The notes: generated from the letters alone by a model not told the origin. A DNA stretch of 64,000 nucleotides from Echinometra lucunter (GCA_029962745.1 CM057167.1:19000054-19064053), one strand, 5' to 3'; positions 1 to 12,187 are shown, numbered from the stretch's first letter. Numbers and translations are program-made.

Positions 1-584
1 TCCCCTTCCACATCCTCCCATTCTCCTTCCTCGTCATCCATCTCTTCGTCGACACCAGCAGGCACTTGAGGGGGCACAGCAGCTTTGTTCCCCCTTCTCG
101 TAATCGACGATAAAGACGATGATGATGATGTAGCATTATCTTGGATCTTCTGTTCTTTCTTCTTCTCAGCCCCTTCCCTCATCATCTTCTGTCCTTCATA
201 TGCATCAACCTTAGCTTGGTCTCGCTTATTCTTTGCATTCTTGACAGCGACTTCATCACGATTGTCCGCAGCAGACGCAACTTTCATCTTAGCCTCTGCG
301 TCTTTATGCTTCTTGGACTGTAGGTGATTGGTATAGGCGTTCTCCGTGCCAAAGTGTTTCCCGCAGACATCGCATCTTGCCGACGTGTCTCGCTGTTCTT
401 CGGCAGTCTTGGACTGTTGGGCGAGAAGCCGCTGCTTGAATTCCGCTGCAGTGACTGGAGGAAGCTCGGCGACCTTGCGCTTGAGGTTGTAGCGGTGCCA
501 GTCAGACTTGTAGTGGGCCCTCTGGAGGTCTGCACTGGCAAATGCAACTCTGCATGAGATGCACGTAAATGCTGTTGATGACAT
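1..584 (-). CDS. ZNF622: ZNF622/REI1-like 60S ribosome maturation factor, N-terminal part
   Basis: An open frame runs from an ATG at 584 down to the left edge (194 full codons), so the gene continues outside the window. Two C2H2 fingers of the family's type are visible: C8-x2-C11-x12-H24-x5-H30 and C71-x2-C74-x12-H87-x5-H93. Between them lies the segment around HYKSDWHRYNLKRKV, which is diagnostic for ZNF622/REI1. A lysine-rich helical stretch follows (about 95-150), then a Ser-rich run and an acidic stretch with EWEDVEG (about 180-194), matching the acidic WED region of the human protein. Known family role: a cytoplasmic factor acting late in 60S subunit maturation, linked to recycling of export factors. 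The start fits the family N terminus, which begins a few residues before the first Cys pair. A CAG preceded by pyrimidines about 16 nt upstream of the ATG could be a 5'-UTR splice acceptor. Confidence 0.94.
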   Translation of the reverse strand, partial: MSSTAFTCISCRVAFASADLQRAHYKSDWHRYNLKRKVAELPPVTAAEFKQRLLAQQSKTAEEQRDTSARCDVCGKHFGTENAYTNHLQSKKHKDAEAKMKVASAADNRDEVAVKNAKNKRDQAKVDAYEGQKMMREGAEKKKEQKIQDNATSSSSSLSSITRRGNKAAVPPQVPAGVDEEMDDEEGEWEDVEG

Positions 585-943
585 TGTAACTTGAAAGATA
601 CCTGTATGAAGGAATCAGAGGAAACATTTGTTTTCATTAGTTACATTTTATTTGTCTTGACCTGAAATATTCATATTTTTGCATGTCTAATTAATATTAA
701 AGATTAATGAAAACCAACTAACAGTTATATAAGATAGATCCGGTGTTGACTTAATTAAGGGGTATTCATTACAGATATTGGCAGATCGGCATGACTGGAA
801 TTTTGGAATAAAATTTTGTTGCTTTTTTTCCTCAATGTATTTATACTATATATAGCCAGACAAGGACACACACAAAATCTTGGCGAATCCATTCGGTATC
901 CCGGAAGATGATCGGCATTTGCATACATGTACATAGACTTTAT

Positions 944-1241
944 GTGCGAGAGGTCGAACTTCCGGTTGACCTCAGCAGAGAGAACGAAATTTCTGAGTGC
1001 AGATGAAGCAATAAATCATCATATTTTGGTAAGTTCTAAGTTGTCAAAATAAACATGAGAAGTGAAAAAACATCAATCAAACATTCAATTTTAAGATAAT
1101 GTCACTTTTGTAGCTGAGAATTCAGCTTCATCACATACGCAATGTTGTCACACTTTTTGTCGTGAATTCGCAAGATTTGGCTATGCCCGCTTGTACAGCA
1201 CTGTCACTTTCGTGACAGCGCTGTGTATATAATTGTATAGC
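944..1241 (+). repeat. Dispersed repeat, copy 1 (partner at 30464-30747)
   Basis: This segment aligns along nearly its whole length with 30464-30747 in the same orientation. Shared blocks include TCGAACTTCCGGTTGACC, TTTCTGAGTGCAGATGAAGC and CAATCAAACATTCA. Both copies end in a small hairpin built on CTGTC...GACAGC. No terminal inverted repeats were seen. It lies about 360 bp upstream of the ZNF622 start codon. Confidence 0.8.
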
Positions 1242-3577
1242 TATATTCAGATCTAGATCTATTAGTAACAGTCAACAAATCTGTATTTCAACACCACGCA
1301 CAACCATCAATCATGACCATGGCGACCACTGGCACTGGCACTAGACCCACAGAGCTACGCCACAATCATGACAATGTCAATACAATACATTTAAAAGAAC
1401 AATCAATCTAAATCATCATGAACATATTACTTGATAATCAAGGAATATTTTACACCCCAAATTAAGTCAAAAGCCAAAAATATCATCCATCAAATCATGA
1501 CCATGTCCATGATCATGATGATGACAAGTCAAAATCATGACACTTTTTCTGGTTACAATTCAATCAAATCATCTAAAAATCATGTGAAAATGATTGCCGA
1601 TATTACTTCCTTACCTCACTCACGTCACGACACTAAAAAATCGGTGAACAATAGCTGCAGATATGTCTAATTTCCCTGACCAGAGTGATAGACAGAATAG
1701 ATATGGAATGCCTATCACATTTCAGTATATTTGTCTTCTTCTGCAATCCTGTCTGCTGCATACGAATTTACAGTGCATATATGCATGCTGATTGCGCAAT
1801 AAATCGTAATGGGTTTCTGGCAACTCGACCCGTATTATAATCGGCTAATTATAATGCGGCCTCTTTCCGGTAAACACCAATGTAGAGAATTACGAGTATC
1901 AAGATGAGCCATAATGTGAAAAAATATCGATGATCCATACGGTTTTTAAGAGCACTTTAACAATTTCCCCACCCTGAAATAACATCCTGTGAATGAAAAT
2001 ACATGGGCGGTAAGGTACCAAAACACTGTGTTCTCTCTCAGTCCCTCTTTTAAAAAAAAATTAAAACATTAAAAATTAAAAGCCGGGGGGGGGGGTTATA
2101 AGGGATTAGCATATGCCACTTCTCATACAAGTTACCCCTAATATTTAATTTTAGTGTGCAGAAAATGCCATTTTCATGCAAAAATGTTCAAAAATAACCA
2201 CTCCTTGCTATTAAAAAAGAAGTCTTATTTTGTCGTCAAAATAGGCCTATCAGATATTCAAATGGTATATTTAGCTACTTCACTACCAAATACCTCGCTG
2301 ATCCAATTGTTTGCTTTCCCAAACCATCCTGTTTCTACTTATATGATAAAGTACAAGGAACCGCCCCCTTTTTTTTTGAGAAGACACGTTGGCCTCTGTA
2401 CAATGATTATCCTGGACACGCTCATGAGGCCCCCCCCCCCCCTTTCAAAAACGCTCCGCGGCTTCTGAAGTATATCATTTCGTCATGACACCAGAGGCCT
2501 ATACATAACATACTAAAATATATTCAGTGACCTTCCTTGTATGCCCATTTCGTTTGTCTTCCCAGATAATTCTTTATCTAGATACATAATGAGTGAGCGC
2601 AGCGAGCGAGGGAAAAAAAAAATAGATGACTTTTATGATGTACACCTCCCTGCATAATTCGAGGATATAGTCGGCCATCTCGCTGCAATTTTGATTTTCG
2701 GGCATCTGCTGCTGGAATAAGAGTGATCGAAAACATTTTATGAGTTTTTTTCCAACTACCAAGAACAGGTTCAAGTGTATTGCTATTCCCTTTTCGTGAT
2801 TTTAGTAACGTACAATAATTATCAGCATCTTCCGTTCTCACAGAGGGATAGGAACAGGCTAGTGGTCACAGGCCTCCTGAAAACTTATACCGGTATAGTT
2901 ATTTTAGGGTTGCCGCTCGAACCCTTGCAGTATAAGTCACATTTTGATGAGTAGAAGAATAGCATAAACATTGCAAAGAGAGACAAGATGCAAAACTATT
3001 TCCTTAAGAATAGTAATATAAGCGGCATTCAAGATACTGAAAATGCGGGCGAGCGAAACGATGGAGCGCTTCCAGGTTTTCCCTTTATTTTCATTCCTCT
3101 TTTTCCTTTCTCTTCCCCTCTTTTCTGCAATATTATTCCTTCCTTAAAAAGTGGGGGTGTTGTACACGCCAACCCCGCCCCTTCTCGAAAAAGTGGGAGG
3201 CATACCCCATCCCCCGGATTTACGCCAGTGATTATACCCTCGCGGGAAAAAAAAACGCCCAGAAGATACAATATAGGGCCTACGAGATAATGGCCCATAA
3301 TTTCTTGTTGATTTCAATGAGCTGATTGCAGTATAGCTGTGTATTGATTTTCATAACTGTAAATGGCTTCTTGACGGGTATTGTCATAAATTATTGTCAT
3401 GGTTAAAGCGGGGAAAGTGTGAATTTGAAATTTATTTGGGCCATCAGATTTACCTTTTGCATAGGTTCCTAGTTACAATGTCTATCAAAAATGCGAACAG
3501 GATAAAAGAATAAAAATATTAAGCTTTAAAAATCGAGGGGAACGATACCCCCGGGAAGCGCCGCCTGTGCGTGCTGA

Positions 3578-4309
3578 TGAAAAACTTGGTCGGAGGTCTG
3601 GGAGGGGCGGATTCGGCATCATAGCATGTTACCAGGGAGACGGGAGTTTCAACACGCATCTCCCTGATATTACACATAAACCCTACAACAAATTAAATTA
3701 ATCTTGTGCTATACCGTAGAGCAATTCTATTATTTCGTTGGAGCTCTGACATTTCTCTCTATACTGATCTTACCAGTATTTTAATTATGTAAAGCCATGC
3801 TTATATACGTACATCAAAGTGATACCTGGCGAATTTTCCATCCCATAATCGTGAAAGTTTTTTTTTTTTTTTTTTTTTTTTTTCAACACATGCACACGTT
3901 GGTATCAATATATGCATATAGCACACACATTTATTTGATATACTAGTACGATAAATCAGCAATGTAGATAAAATGCCTTGCTCAAGGCCATAAGTGCCGT
4001 GCCGGGGATCGAACCCCGGACTTTCACGTCTCCAGTCAAGCGCCTTAAACCGCATTTTCAGCCAGGTATCACTTTGATGTATAATTATAAGCATGGCTTC
4101 ACATAATCAAAATCCTGGTATCAGTATAGAGAGAAATGTCAGAGCTCCAACAGAATAATAGAATTGCTCTTTATCACAAGATTATTATATTGTGTAGGGT
4201 TATATGAGTAATACATGTATCAGGAAGATGGGTGTTGAAACTCCCGTCTCCCTGGTAACATGCTATGATACTAAATCCGCCCCTCCCACACCACCGTTCA
4301 AGTTTTTCC
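3578..4309. mobile_element. Foldback element with about 250-bp arms
   Basis: The left arm (3578-3830) is the imperfect reverse complement of the right arm (4061-4309). The innermost 21 bp (3810-3830 against 4061-4081) pair perfectly. Outer arms share GGGAGGGGCGGATT and GTTACCAGGGAGACGGGAGT on opposite strands. The 230-bp spacer contains a tRNA-like SINE. No transposase frame is present, so this is a non-autonomous foldback or MITE. Confidence 0.85.
3858..4063 (-). mobile_element. tRNA-derived SINE with A tail
   Basis: On the minus strand the segment starts with an A-box-like stretch (about 4048-4064) and has a strong B box at 4005-4018 (GGTTCGATCC core in a perfect T-arm stem, CCGGGGTTCGATCCCCGG). 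A tRNA-unrelated body follows and the element ends in an A tract (26 T on the plus strand, 3858-3883). This order of pol III promoter, body and A tail is typical of tRNA-derived SINEs. The A-box side resembles tRNA-Ser/Leu. It is not a functional tRNA, as no acceptor stem or anticodon arm can be drawn. Confidence 0.7.
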
Positions 4310-4758
4310 CCCAGCCTGTTTCGAGGCAGAAAATGAAATGGTTTTAAAATAAAGAGAATCAAGAGGTCCATAATCGACAGTTAGGAGCAGCAGAATTTTT
4401 TTTTGAGGGGGGGTGTTTATTGGTATTGCACCACATTTTCTTATAAAAATCAGTATTTACAATGCTGATTTTTATTATTTTTTTTAATCCCAATTTAATT
4501 TTGAGTCAAGTATGGGCCGGGTTATGGACGGCAATTTTTTGACAGCCGAGTTGTTTGAGACCCCCGACCAATTTTTGCCGTCTAGTAAATGAAAGGAATT
4601 TATTTTTAAAATATTATTTTCTGGTTCGAATTTACATTTATTGATTAATAAAATAGAAAATAAATCAAAAAGTTATTTTCTGATATTGAATTACAAATAT
4701 TGAATGGAATCATTATTTTGTATTTCAATCAAAGTTACAAGACGATGAACAAGGACAG

Positions 4759-4794
4759 TCCTCTTCGGCTTGACTCCGTAAATTGTTCAAAATG
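4759..4794 (+). other. RPL37A: Candidate RPL37A first exon (TOP-like leader plus ATG)
   Basis: In this gene family the ATG typically ends exon 1 and exon 2 starts with the second codon. At 4792-4794 an ATG in good context (CAAA before it) is followed directly by GTCAGT, a usable but not ideal donor. A pyrimidine run (CCTCTTC) about 33 nt upstream resembles the 5'-TOP start of ribosomal protein mRNAs. This is the best candidate seen, but no transcript evidence is available. Confidence 0.3.
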
Positions 4795-5243
4795 GTCAGT
4801 ATGTAATCCAAAAAAAATCCATGAAAATCTTTGACTTCTGTGATCGAGGATATGAATTAACAACATATATGTTTAATGAATAAACCAATCATTCATCTCT
4901 CACTGTTTTTGAAGTCGATAGTTAAGGCTAATACGATAATCCATGGGATTTTCTTAAAGGGTTTGACAGTCGCTTGACAGTGTACCGTTCATTGACATTT
5001 CTTCTTGTTCACAGTCACAGATTGAAATTTATATCTGTCCCCGTTTATAGGCCTGGCCTTGTTGTTTTTATATTGAGAAATTCCATGAATAATTTCTGAA
5101 AAGAATGTTCAATATTAATGAGTGCGAGTAGTGACGGGCATGACCGGAGGTCGAAAAACGAAATCATTTTTGTCGTACTGTGTGACTATAACATACCTGA
5201 TACAGCGATTTATATAATGCGTGGGACTGTATATAATGTCGGA

Positions 5244-5260
5244 GGGGGGGGGGGGGGGGG
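5244..5260. repeat. G17 homopolymer
   Basis: An uninterrupted run of 17 G. Its true length in the genome is uncertain, because such runs are error-prone in assembly. Confidence 0.9.
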
Positions 5261-5500
5261 ATGTCGAAAGCGCTGATGATGACTGATGTCAGTGAAACTT
5301 TTGGCTGTGGCGTTGTCTACTAATGATCTGTTGGATTGAATTGTTAGTGTCAGTTGAGCTGTAGTGTTCATTTAATTGAAATATTGAACAGATGAGATGA
5401 TCATGATCATGACATGAGAAAAGTGGGAAAGTATGTGATGTGTCTTGACTCTTCAGAAAAGCCATGCAGGCTAGGCTCAGCCCTCGGGGCGGGGTCAGCT

Positions 5501-5944
5501 CCCTGGTGTTGTCACTCTATATTCAAAGGTGTAACCATGATTGTTTGGCAACCCAGAATTTGACCCCTATTTCGCAGTGTTTCAAGTACATTTTCAGCCA
5601 TTTTTATCCCTATTTGGTGCAAAACAGGTACAAATTGGCCTTAAAAAAACACCCTTATTTTTTGCATTCCAAGTTAACACTTTTACTAAACCACCCCTTT
5701 CAAATTAAGTTCATGTCTGAGTCAAAAACAGATAATTGGAAACAAGGACCAGAAAAAAAACAAACTTTTTTTTCAATTTCGAGTGCAGCTCAAAAACACC
5801 CTTTTTTTATTTCGAGTTCAAGCTTATGAAAACGACCCTTTTTTCAAAATTGCGAACATGCTCAAAAAAAGACCCCTTTTTACGCAAAATTTTGAACAAT
5901 CATGCGTACACAATTAAAGTCAATACAGAGTGACAACACCAGGG
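5501..5944. mobile_element. TIR element (MITE), CCCTGGTGTTGTCACTCT ends
   Basis: The terminal inverted repeats are about 20 bp long, starting CCCTGGTGTTGTCACTCT on the left and ending with its complement on the right. The 440-bp interior holds repeated motifs such as CAAAAACACCC and ACCCCTTTTT and no meaningful frame. It sits upstream of the RPL37A coding exons, inside intron 1 if the candidate first exon is right. Confidence 0.8.
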
Positions 5945-6095
5945 TCATCTCCAATTACTTGAATGGCATTGTATACTATACAGCCACACAAGTGTGTCTT
6001 TAACTTCAACAGCATTGACTGAAGATACAGCCACACCCATCCAAATTCCCTATGGTACTTATACTATGGAGTGGCAGCTATCGCTAGCACAGCAT

Positions 6096-6295
6096 ACAGC
6101 ACATGTGATGTTCATTTCATGCAAGGTACATGTTGCAAAACTTCACTATGGAGGTTTTTTCTCTTGATTTCATTCACTTACATACAAACATCATTCTCAC
6201 TTCACAATGAAGTAAAATTATTGTTTGTATGTCAGTGAATTTCAAGAGCTAAAACCTTCATGATGAAGTTTTGCAACACATCACATGTGTGGCTG
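6096..6295. mobile_element. Small foldback element
   Basis: The arms share GTTGCAAAACTTCA and ACATACAAACA on opposite strands, with the centre near 6195-6205. The 200-bp palindrome has no coding content. Confidence 0.7.
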
Positions 6296-6390
6296 GATAC
6301 ACTGCCTATTTGAATTTAAAAGGGGGGGGGGGTTCTCTCTAAAATTCTTGCACAAGGAAAGGTCATCTCCCGCTTTACTATATGGAGAAT

Positions 6391-6554
6391 CTGGGGAGCA
6401 TTTCATCAACATTTGTTGTCTGACAAGTTGTCAGATCTGACATCTTTCCTTGATTTTGATTGGCTGAGAAGCATCGTTACTATGGCAACTGTCGGATAAA
6501 ACAGACTTTGTCGGATAAAACATCCGACAAGTCCTTTCATGAAAAGCTCCCCAG
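6391..6554. mobile_element. CTGGGG/TTTCAT foldback family, copy
   Basis: It starts CTGGGGAGCATTTCAT and ends with ATGAAAAGCTCCCCAG. The interior contains TGATTGGCTGAGAAGCA, shared with the copy at 10797-10936. It belongs to a family of roughly 130-310-bp palindromic elements scattered through the window. Confidence 0.8.
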
Positions 6555-6963
6555 AATGTCTGTGGCAAGCATTTAATACTAGACCTTAAGTCTAAACTTG
6601 CTAAAGCAAAGTTTAGAATTTGAAGGAAAAAATATTAAGATTAAGAATGAGAAATGGCTGGGGAGAAAAGGTGAAACCAGTCACATTTTGGTGAGGTACC
6701 TCATTGGCCTTGATGAGAAATTTTTCAAAAAGGAAGAAGTAAGAACCAAAAACCAAAAAGGGGCAAAAATATTGGGAGATAGATGGCTACTGCCACTCAT
6801 GTGCAGTGCATACAAGTGCAGTTAATTTGGGTTAATTGGACTGTGTACAAGTTGATGGTGCAATCAAGGGGTAGCCTATCCGGTCAAATAGATGTGAAAT
6901 TCAAGCTGTTAATAAGTGCTCCCTGCTGTGAATTTCACATTTGACATTTCTTTCATTAACCAG

Positions 6964-8757
6964 GCCAAGCGTACCAGGAAAGTAGGCATCACTGGAAAAT
7001 ACGGGACCCGTTATGGTGCTTCCCTCCGTAAGATGGTGAAAAAGATTGAAATCTCCCAGCACGGCAAATGCACCTGTGTTTTCTGTGGAAAGGTAATATT
7101 TTTGATGTCATTTGGCTAATAAATCAGTGGATATATGCTGCAAAGTTTCTCTGACCATTGCAACTAATGTATATTGGGAGAGGACATTTGAGTAGCCTGT
7201 TTGATATGTTTAGACTTCGGACTTTTGTCATGTTCTTTTTACAATAAAACTGTAAATGAATTGAAATTGAACAGTCATTTATGAAATAGCATCAGGTGTT
7301 TGAATGATAAAATAGGAATAAAGAGCATGAGATGTAAAGATGGGTTATTGGAACTGCGCAAACATGTTCTGTCAGAATTTGTTCCAAGTGATTTCTGGTC
7401 ATGGGAGCTGTTTGATCATACATGTATTTGTTTTATTGGACATTGCGGCTTTGATATTTTGTATATCATGTATTGCAAGGAATCTTTTCATCATTTTATA
7501 CCAAATATATGGTGAGAAAAATATTGTCACTCAAGAAGAAAATTAGAAGGGTTATTTCTGTAGCCAGGCGAGGTTTGATTTTGAGAGCTGCTATTAACAC
7601 TTGATCAGTCCATACATTTTGATATGATATACAGTTTTGTATGATGGAAATCATGAGACGTTTCCATTAAAAATTTGCATTTTTCTTGTTATAGGATACC
7701 ATGAAGAGGAAGGTTGTTGGCATCTGGAATTGTAAGATCTGCCGCAAGACCGTGGCCGGAGGAGCTTGGGTATACAGGTGAGTGCTGGACACAATTACAT
7801 AAAACTTGTTTCAGTAACAACTGCCACATTTCTATGACAAATTTGCCCTCAGCCAATCAGATCCAAGGATTTCAGTAGCTTATAACAGTTATTGCAACAT
7901 GTTATTGACACACAGTTTTATGAAACAGGGCCCTGGCCAAGTTAGAATCTATGCTTGAGCATGTCATTACACAGTTAGACCTTCAGCAAAAACTAGTGGA
8001 AGCCTTTAGTTTTGTGTAAAAACTGAAATTTCTTATCCTCATGTTTAGTATGTTTCCTTATGGAACTTAAGGTACTTGTCTATGAAGCGACACCAACAAT
8101 CATGGAAGTGTATGAACGATATTTGAGTTGTTCACAGATGTCTGGGAAGCTAGAATTAAAGACATTCAGTCGTGGGCTTTCATGGGGAGTGGATCATGAT
8201 TTGCGGACATTCTCGGGCCTGGCAAAGTGAGATATTGACTTTGCCATATGGGGCAAAGGGTGGAATACACAGAGCATTACACAAGGTCTGTTGGTCATAA
8301 AACTCATAGTGATGGACAACACCTGTTACTGGGTAAGCACCCATGGTGTCAAATTCCCCATGAAAGCCCACGACTGAGCGTCTTTAAAGTAAGTCAGTAG
8401 AGTCTGCTCATGTCAAGTTACAAAAAAATTTCTAGAAATGATGTTGCTGAAATCTGGAATTGAAAATAGAAATTTGTAGCTATTGATGTGAGAAGAACCT
8501 TTCAGGTAGCTTTGTGGCTTAGACTTTAGTTCTTTTCATGCTTGTCATTTTTTTATTACACCTTCCCGAGTGTAAAGGTGAAAGAGGGAGTGTACTGCTT
8601 CTTTTAGTGATCTGATTGCAATTAGATATTTCTTGATTTGTCCATATCTGTTATTACCTTAAAACTTTTGTATTTGTTTTTCTCACCTTGCAGTACCACT
8701 GCTGCCGCCACCGTCAGGAGTGTAGTCCGTCGTCTTCGTGAAATGCAGGACATTTAA
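6964..8757 (+). CDS. RPL37A: 60S ribosomal protein eL43 (RPL37A), exons 2-4
   Basis: The coding exons are 6964-7092 (phase 0), 7695-7777 and 8694-8757 (TAA at 8755-8757). All introns have AG and GT borders (GTAATA and GTGAGT donors). With an initiator ATG from a separate upstream exon the protein is 92 residues, the same length as human RPL37A. It is near-identical to the family, for example [20 protein letters not shown]. The zinc ribbon is C39-x2-C42-x14-C57-x2-C60. The protein is a structural component of the large ribosomal subunit, where the zinc ribbon packs against rRNA. The sequence GCC AAG at 6964 corresponds to residues 2-3, so the start codon must be spliced on. Confidence 0.96.
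7795..7934. mobile_element. GTTTCATAAAA foldback family, copy in RPL37A intron 3
   Basis: This copy has a worn left end (ATAAAACTTGTTTCAGTAAC) and a clear right end (TTTTATGAAACAGGGCCC). The interior AATCAGATCCAAGGATTTCAGT block is closely related to the copies at 36731-36880, 37911-38042 and 63118-63260. Confidence 0.7.
8156..8387 (-). mobile_element. TTAA-flanked MITE, CAGTCGTGGGC family, copy A (internally deleted)
   Basis: TTAA lies at both outer ends (8156-8159 and 8384-8387). The inverted repeats of about 30 bp contain CAGTCGTGGGCTTTCATGGG. Relative to the 338-bp copy at 47680-48017 it is reversed and lacks about 105 bp of the interior. It lies in RPL37A intron 3. The TTAA borders suggest piggyBac-type insertion, which is an inference. 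Confidence 0.85.
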
Positions 8758-9088
8758 ACTGGTTCCCTTGTGAACCATAAACTCTTTTCAAAATGCTACT
8801 TTTATAGTGAGATATCATTCCTCACTTTTCACTTGCCCAAGGCAATCTATCATTTCAGCTTCACTACCAATCACATGCAACCATGTCAAGAGTTACCAAG
8901 AAAGTTCATCGAGGTTGAAGAACAAGAGGGCTCTTTGGAGATGACACCATCATGATTGCATCAGGACTCATGCATTCTTGGTTAACATACAATGCTGGTG
9001 GCATACAGCAGTTTTTACCATTTTGATAAATCTGTCTTTGCTCTGAACAAATTACAAATGGTTCATGGCACATTTTGTGAGCCAACAC

Positions 9089-9094
9089 AATAAA
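9089..9094 (+). promoter_or_regulatory. Poly(A) signal candidate for RPL37A
   Basis: An AATAAA lies 332 nt after the RPL37A stop. It is the first canonical hexamer downstream on the plus strand that I could find. The implied 3' UTR is long for a ribosomal protein gene, so an earlier non-canonical signal is possible. Confidence 0.4.
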
Positions 9095-10529
9095 GCCGTC
9101 AATTCACGTATCAATTTAATGTGTCTGATGTGGTCAACTGTGTTGGTTTTTTTTTCTTGTCCATTTACTGAAGGTGTTGAAAGGATATTGGCCATGGAGA
9201 AATTCTTGCTGTAGCATTGTTGTGAAAATATGGAGAGGTTATTCTTCATTGTTAGGCTTGTTCAAATATGAAGCAGCAAACAACCCCCCCCCCCCTTTAA
9301 AAAAAAAAAACTTTGAGGGGGGTGGGCATAAATGGTGTAGGAGGCGGCAAAAAAATCTGCAGAGTCAAGTCACTTTTTTTTTTTTCCTCCTGGTGGCAAA
9401 AGGGTCTGGACCAAATCAAGTTCTTTTTGTTAGCACAAAACATTACGTCACAAGTTTCTCTGCATAAATTTTGTCAAAACATACAAATATATTAAAAAAA
9501 AAAAATTTGTCGAAACTCTTAAGCGTGAACTCTAATGGACTGTATTTGCAACTTGTCACAAGTGGCATAGTTAAATCAAAAGCGTTTTCTGTGGAGGTGT
9601 GCAGTTGGATATACATGTATGAACAAGCCTTTAAAGGAAAATTCCATCATGGATCCTATTTCTGACAAAACACTTGAGATCATAAATGTGAGCAAGAGGA
9701 AAATGGAGAGAGAACAGGAAACTCGATTTGAGAGATCAGGAGGGATGGAAAGTACACATAGGAGGGTAGTTGGAAAAAATGGTGCAAACCACTTAAAACA
9801 CTAAGTGCAATACTAACAGTCATAATGAGATTTAGCTGTGAAGCTTGGTCAAAAGAATGGTGGTTGTTCTGCTGTTGACAGGAGCACAGTGAACATGTGC
9901 ATCACTTTCAATCCTGTAGAACAGAGCAAATGAGGGAAAACTTATGTCACAGTTTTGTCTCACCTGTGCATCATGCACCCTTTAATAATAATATCCATTA
10001 CTTCGCCCATGCAATATACTGTAGTAATAGTACAATACATATCTCACTCAAACCAAATCATTTCCATATCAAAGTATTATGTCTAAAAAATTCCATTATT
10101 ACATTCATCGAAAACTAGTGAACAGGTAAAGAAAGTGATACATAGTGTACAATCTATCCTCTATATTTAAACTACATGCATGAAGCCAGCAATATCACAG
10201 AACTATGCAACTGGGCAAATAATCGGAGACATGGCATGAACAGACACCATTCACGCAGGGAGATAGAAAAGAAAGTAAATAAGAAGGTGCTTGGCCAATA
10301 CTTTCAGTATCTCTTTGTTAAATCAATGAATGATTCTTCCCTGAGCTAGCCATTAAGATTTTCAAAATGGCTGATAAACTATTCCAGTGCAGCAGACACA
10401 ACTTCTGTTAGTCAAGATTGACTTTAAAATCAATGCCTTACATAATACAGCAGCTGAAAAGATACATGTATATACCTTTGTTTGTGGGTGGGTTACAGAG
10501 AAAATACTTGGCCCCAGAACCATTAAATA

Positions 10530-10733
10530 AAGATACATGTACTGTGATAAAGTGATTCAGCGACCACCTGTACAGAAATACCACCTGTCTATAAGGGACA
10601 ATTTTTGCTTCCCTTGAAGAGGTTTTCCTGATGAAACATGTATTAAAGGAACCTGTCCTAAAGACCACCTGCCACAGTGTCCACTCTTCATCTTCTCTGG
10701 GCAGTCTCTATATACAGGCTTCACTGTATCGTA
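10530..10733. repeat. AAGACCACCTG repeat family, copy 1
   Basis: This copy matches 17346-17555 in the same orientation through blocks such as CATGTATTAAAGGAAC (partner ATGTGTATTAAATGAAC), AAGACCACCTG, and the end block ACAGG(C/T)TTCACTGTAT. The left boundary is not clear. Confidence 0.6.
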
Positions 10734-10796
10734 CTAAAACGATTGAAATCTTCCAAAGCCCACCTTGACAGCTTTTCACCTGGAAGCATATCACAT

Positions 10797-10936
10797 CAGG
10801 GCACCGTTTCATGAAAGTTGTCAGTCTCTGACAATTTCAGTAAAATCCTTGGTTCTGATTGGCTGAGAAGCACTGGTCACTGACTGCTACTATGGTAACT
10901 TTCAGAGAATGACAACTTTCATGAAACGGTCCCCAG
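10797..10936. mobile_element. CTGGGG/TTTCATGAAA foldback family, copy
   Basis: The ends are CACCGTTTCATGAAAGTTGT on the left and ACTTTCATGAAACGGTCCCC on the right. The interior TCTGATTGGCTGAGAAGCA is shared with the copy at 6391-6554. Confidence 0.8.
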
Positions 10937-12184
10937 GTGTGACTTCAACTCAAAATAACCATTCAATATTTTTCCCAATTAAAGGTAAAATGGAGCTTTG
11001 TGTACCAAATACACCTACATGTACAATGTACAATAACTTTTTTGCTTGTTTCATCATCCATTGCTAGCAGAACAGTCTAGATTGAAGATTCAGAGTGATT
11101 TCTTTCCATTTTGGGTAAGCATTTTACATGTAAAAGGAATAAATCTCTACTTCAACCATATTACAAATAAATACCATAACAATCAAACGTTATTTGAAAA
11201 TGTGAAACTATGTCATTGTGGCAGCAACGTGCACTTTAGCAATGTGTGCATATGAAAATAAACAAAGCCTAAAACTAGAAAGTACATGACAGCAAAACTA
11301 ACACATTCCAAAAATAGTAATTTCCTATATTAATCTGCAACATCAAATCATAAAAAATAATCTTCAATTTATGCTAAACCAAATGCTATAGATCAGGATG
11401 AGGTAAAACAAACTTTTTAAAAATGCAATATACAATATCAATATATGGTAAATAAAATATAAATAAAACATAAATATTATGTAACATGATTTTAAACTGG
11501 CATGAAAACTTCTCTGGAACAACAAACACATTTTACCCAGCTGCTAAAAGGACAAATGAATTTCATTACTTGCCTCCAATCTGCATACAATTCTGTCTTT
11601 CTAAGACTCCAATAGCATACTGAAAGTGGCCATTTCTTTGCTGTGTTTAGAAGTACAAGACATTAAAAAAATACTATTGAACATTTGACATGGTCATGGC
11701 AGTAAGTGATCATTTATCAATACATGTGCATGTGGTATGGCCAACAAGAGGCCCTTTTTTCCTGCATCTCATTCAATAAGAGCCTGAAATACAGATTCCA
11801 AACTACTCTATTTCCTTTCCTAAATATAAAACTCATCAATTTTCCATTCCCCGTACCTCCTCTCTTTTATCCAGGGTGTTCATTTATTGACAATACAAAA
11901 AAAAAAAAGCTAAAATATGGCAAAAGCATAAGGACCCAAATTGTGACATCAAAATAGCACCCTCTCTCTCCCTCTGTCTTTCTCTCTCGCTTTCTGAGGT
12001 TTACCCCTTCCAGTATTTTATCATGTGCATGTGACATTCTTTTTTTTTTCACATGCCTTTACATTGACACATCTTATCATTTTAATCAGGTACAAAAATA
12101 AAAAATAAATCTTATTTCTAACATCATTGTTTATTAGGGAAAATTTTTCTATTTGATTAAAAGGAAAGGTGCAACATGCTTCCT

Positions 12185-12187
<3 letters not shown>

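Larger units (their letters stand above)
585..4750. other. Intergenic stretch between ZNF622 and RPL37A, mostly repeats
   Basis: No coding exon could be supported here. The stretch holds the upstream region of ZNF622, a dispersed repeat at 944-1241, short G and C runs (near 2087 and 2430), and a foldback with a SINE in its loop at 3578-4309. Short open frames occur but lack recognisable protein content or splice context. Confidence 0.6.

Noticed and set aside
4000..4066. tRNA gene on the minus strand
   Set aside because: Only the T-arm/B box and a weak A box are present; no acceptor or anticodon stem can be formed, and an A tail follows, so it is a SINE.
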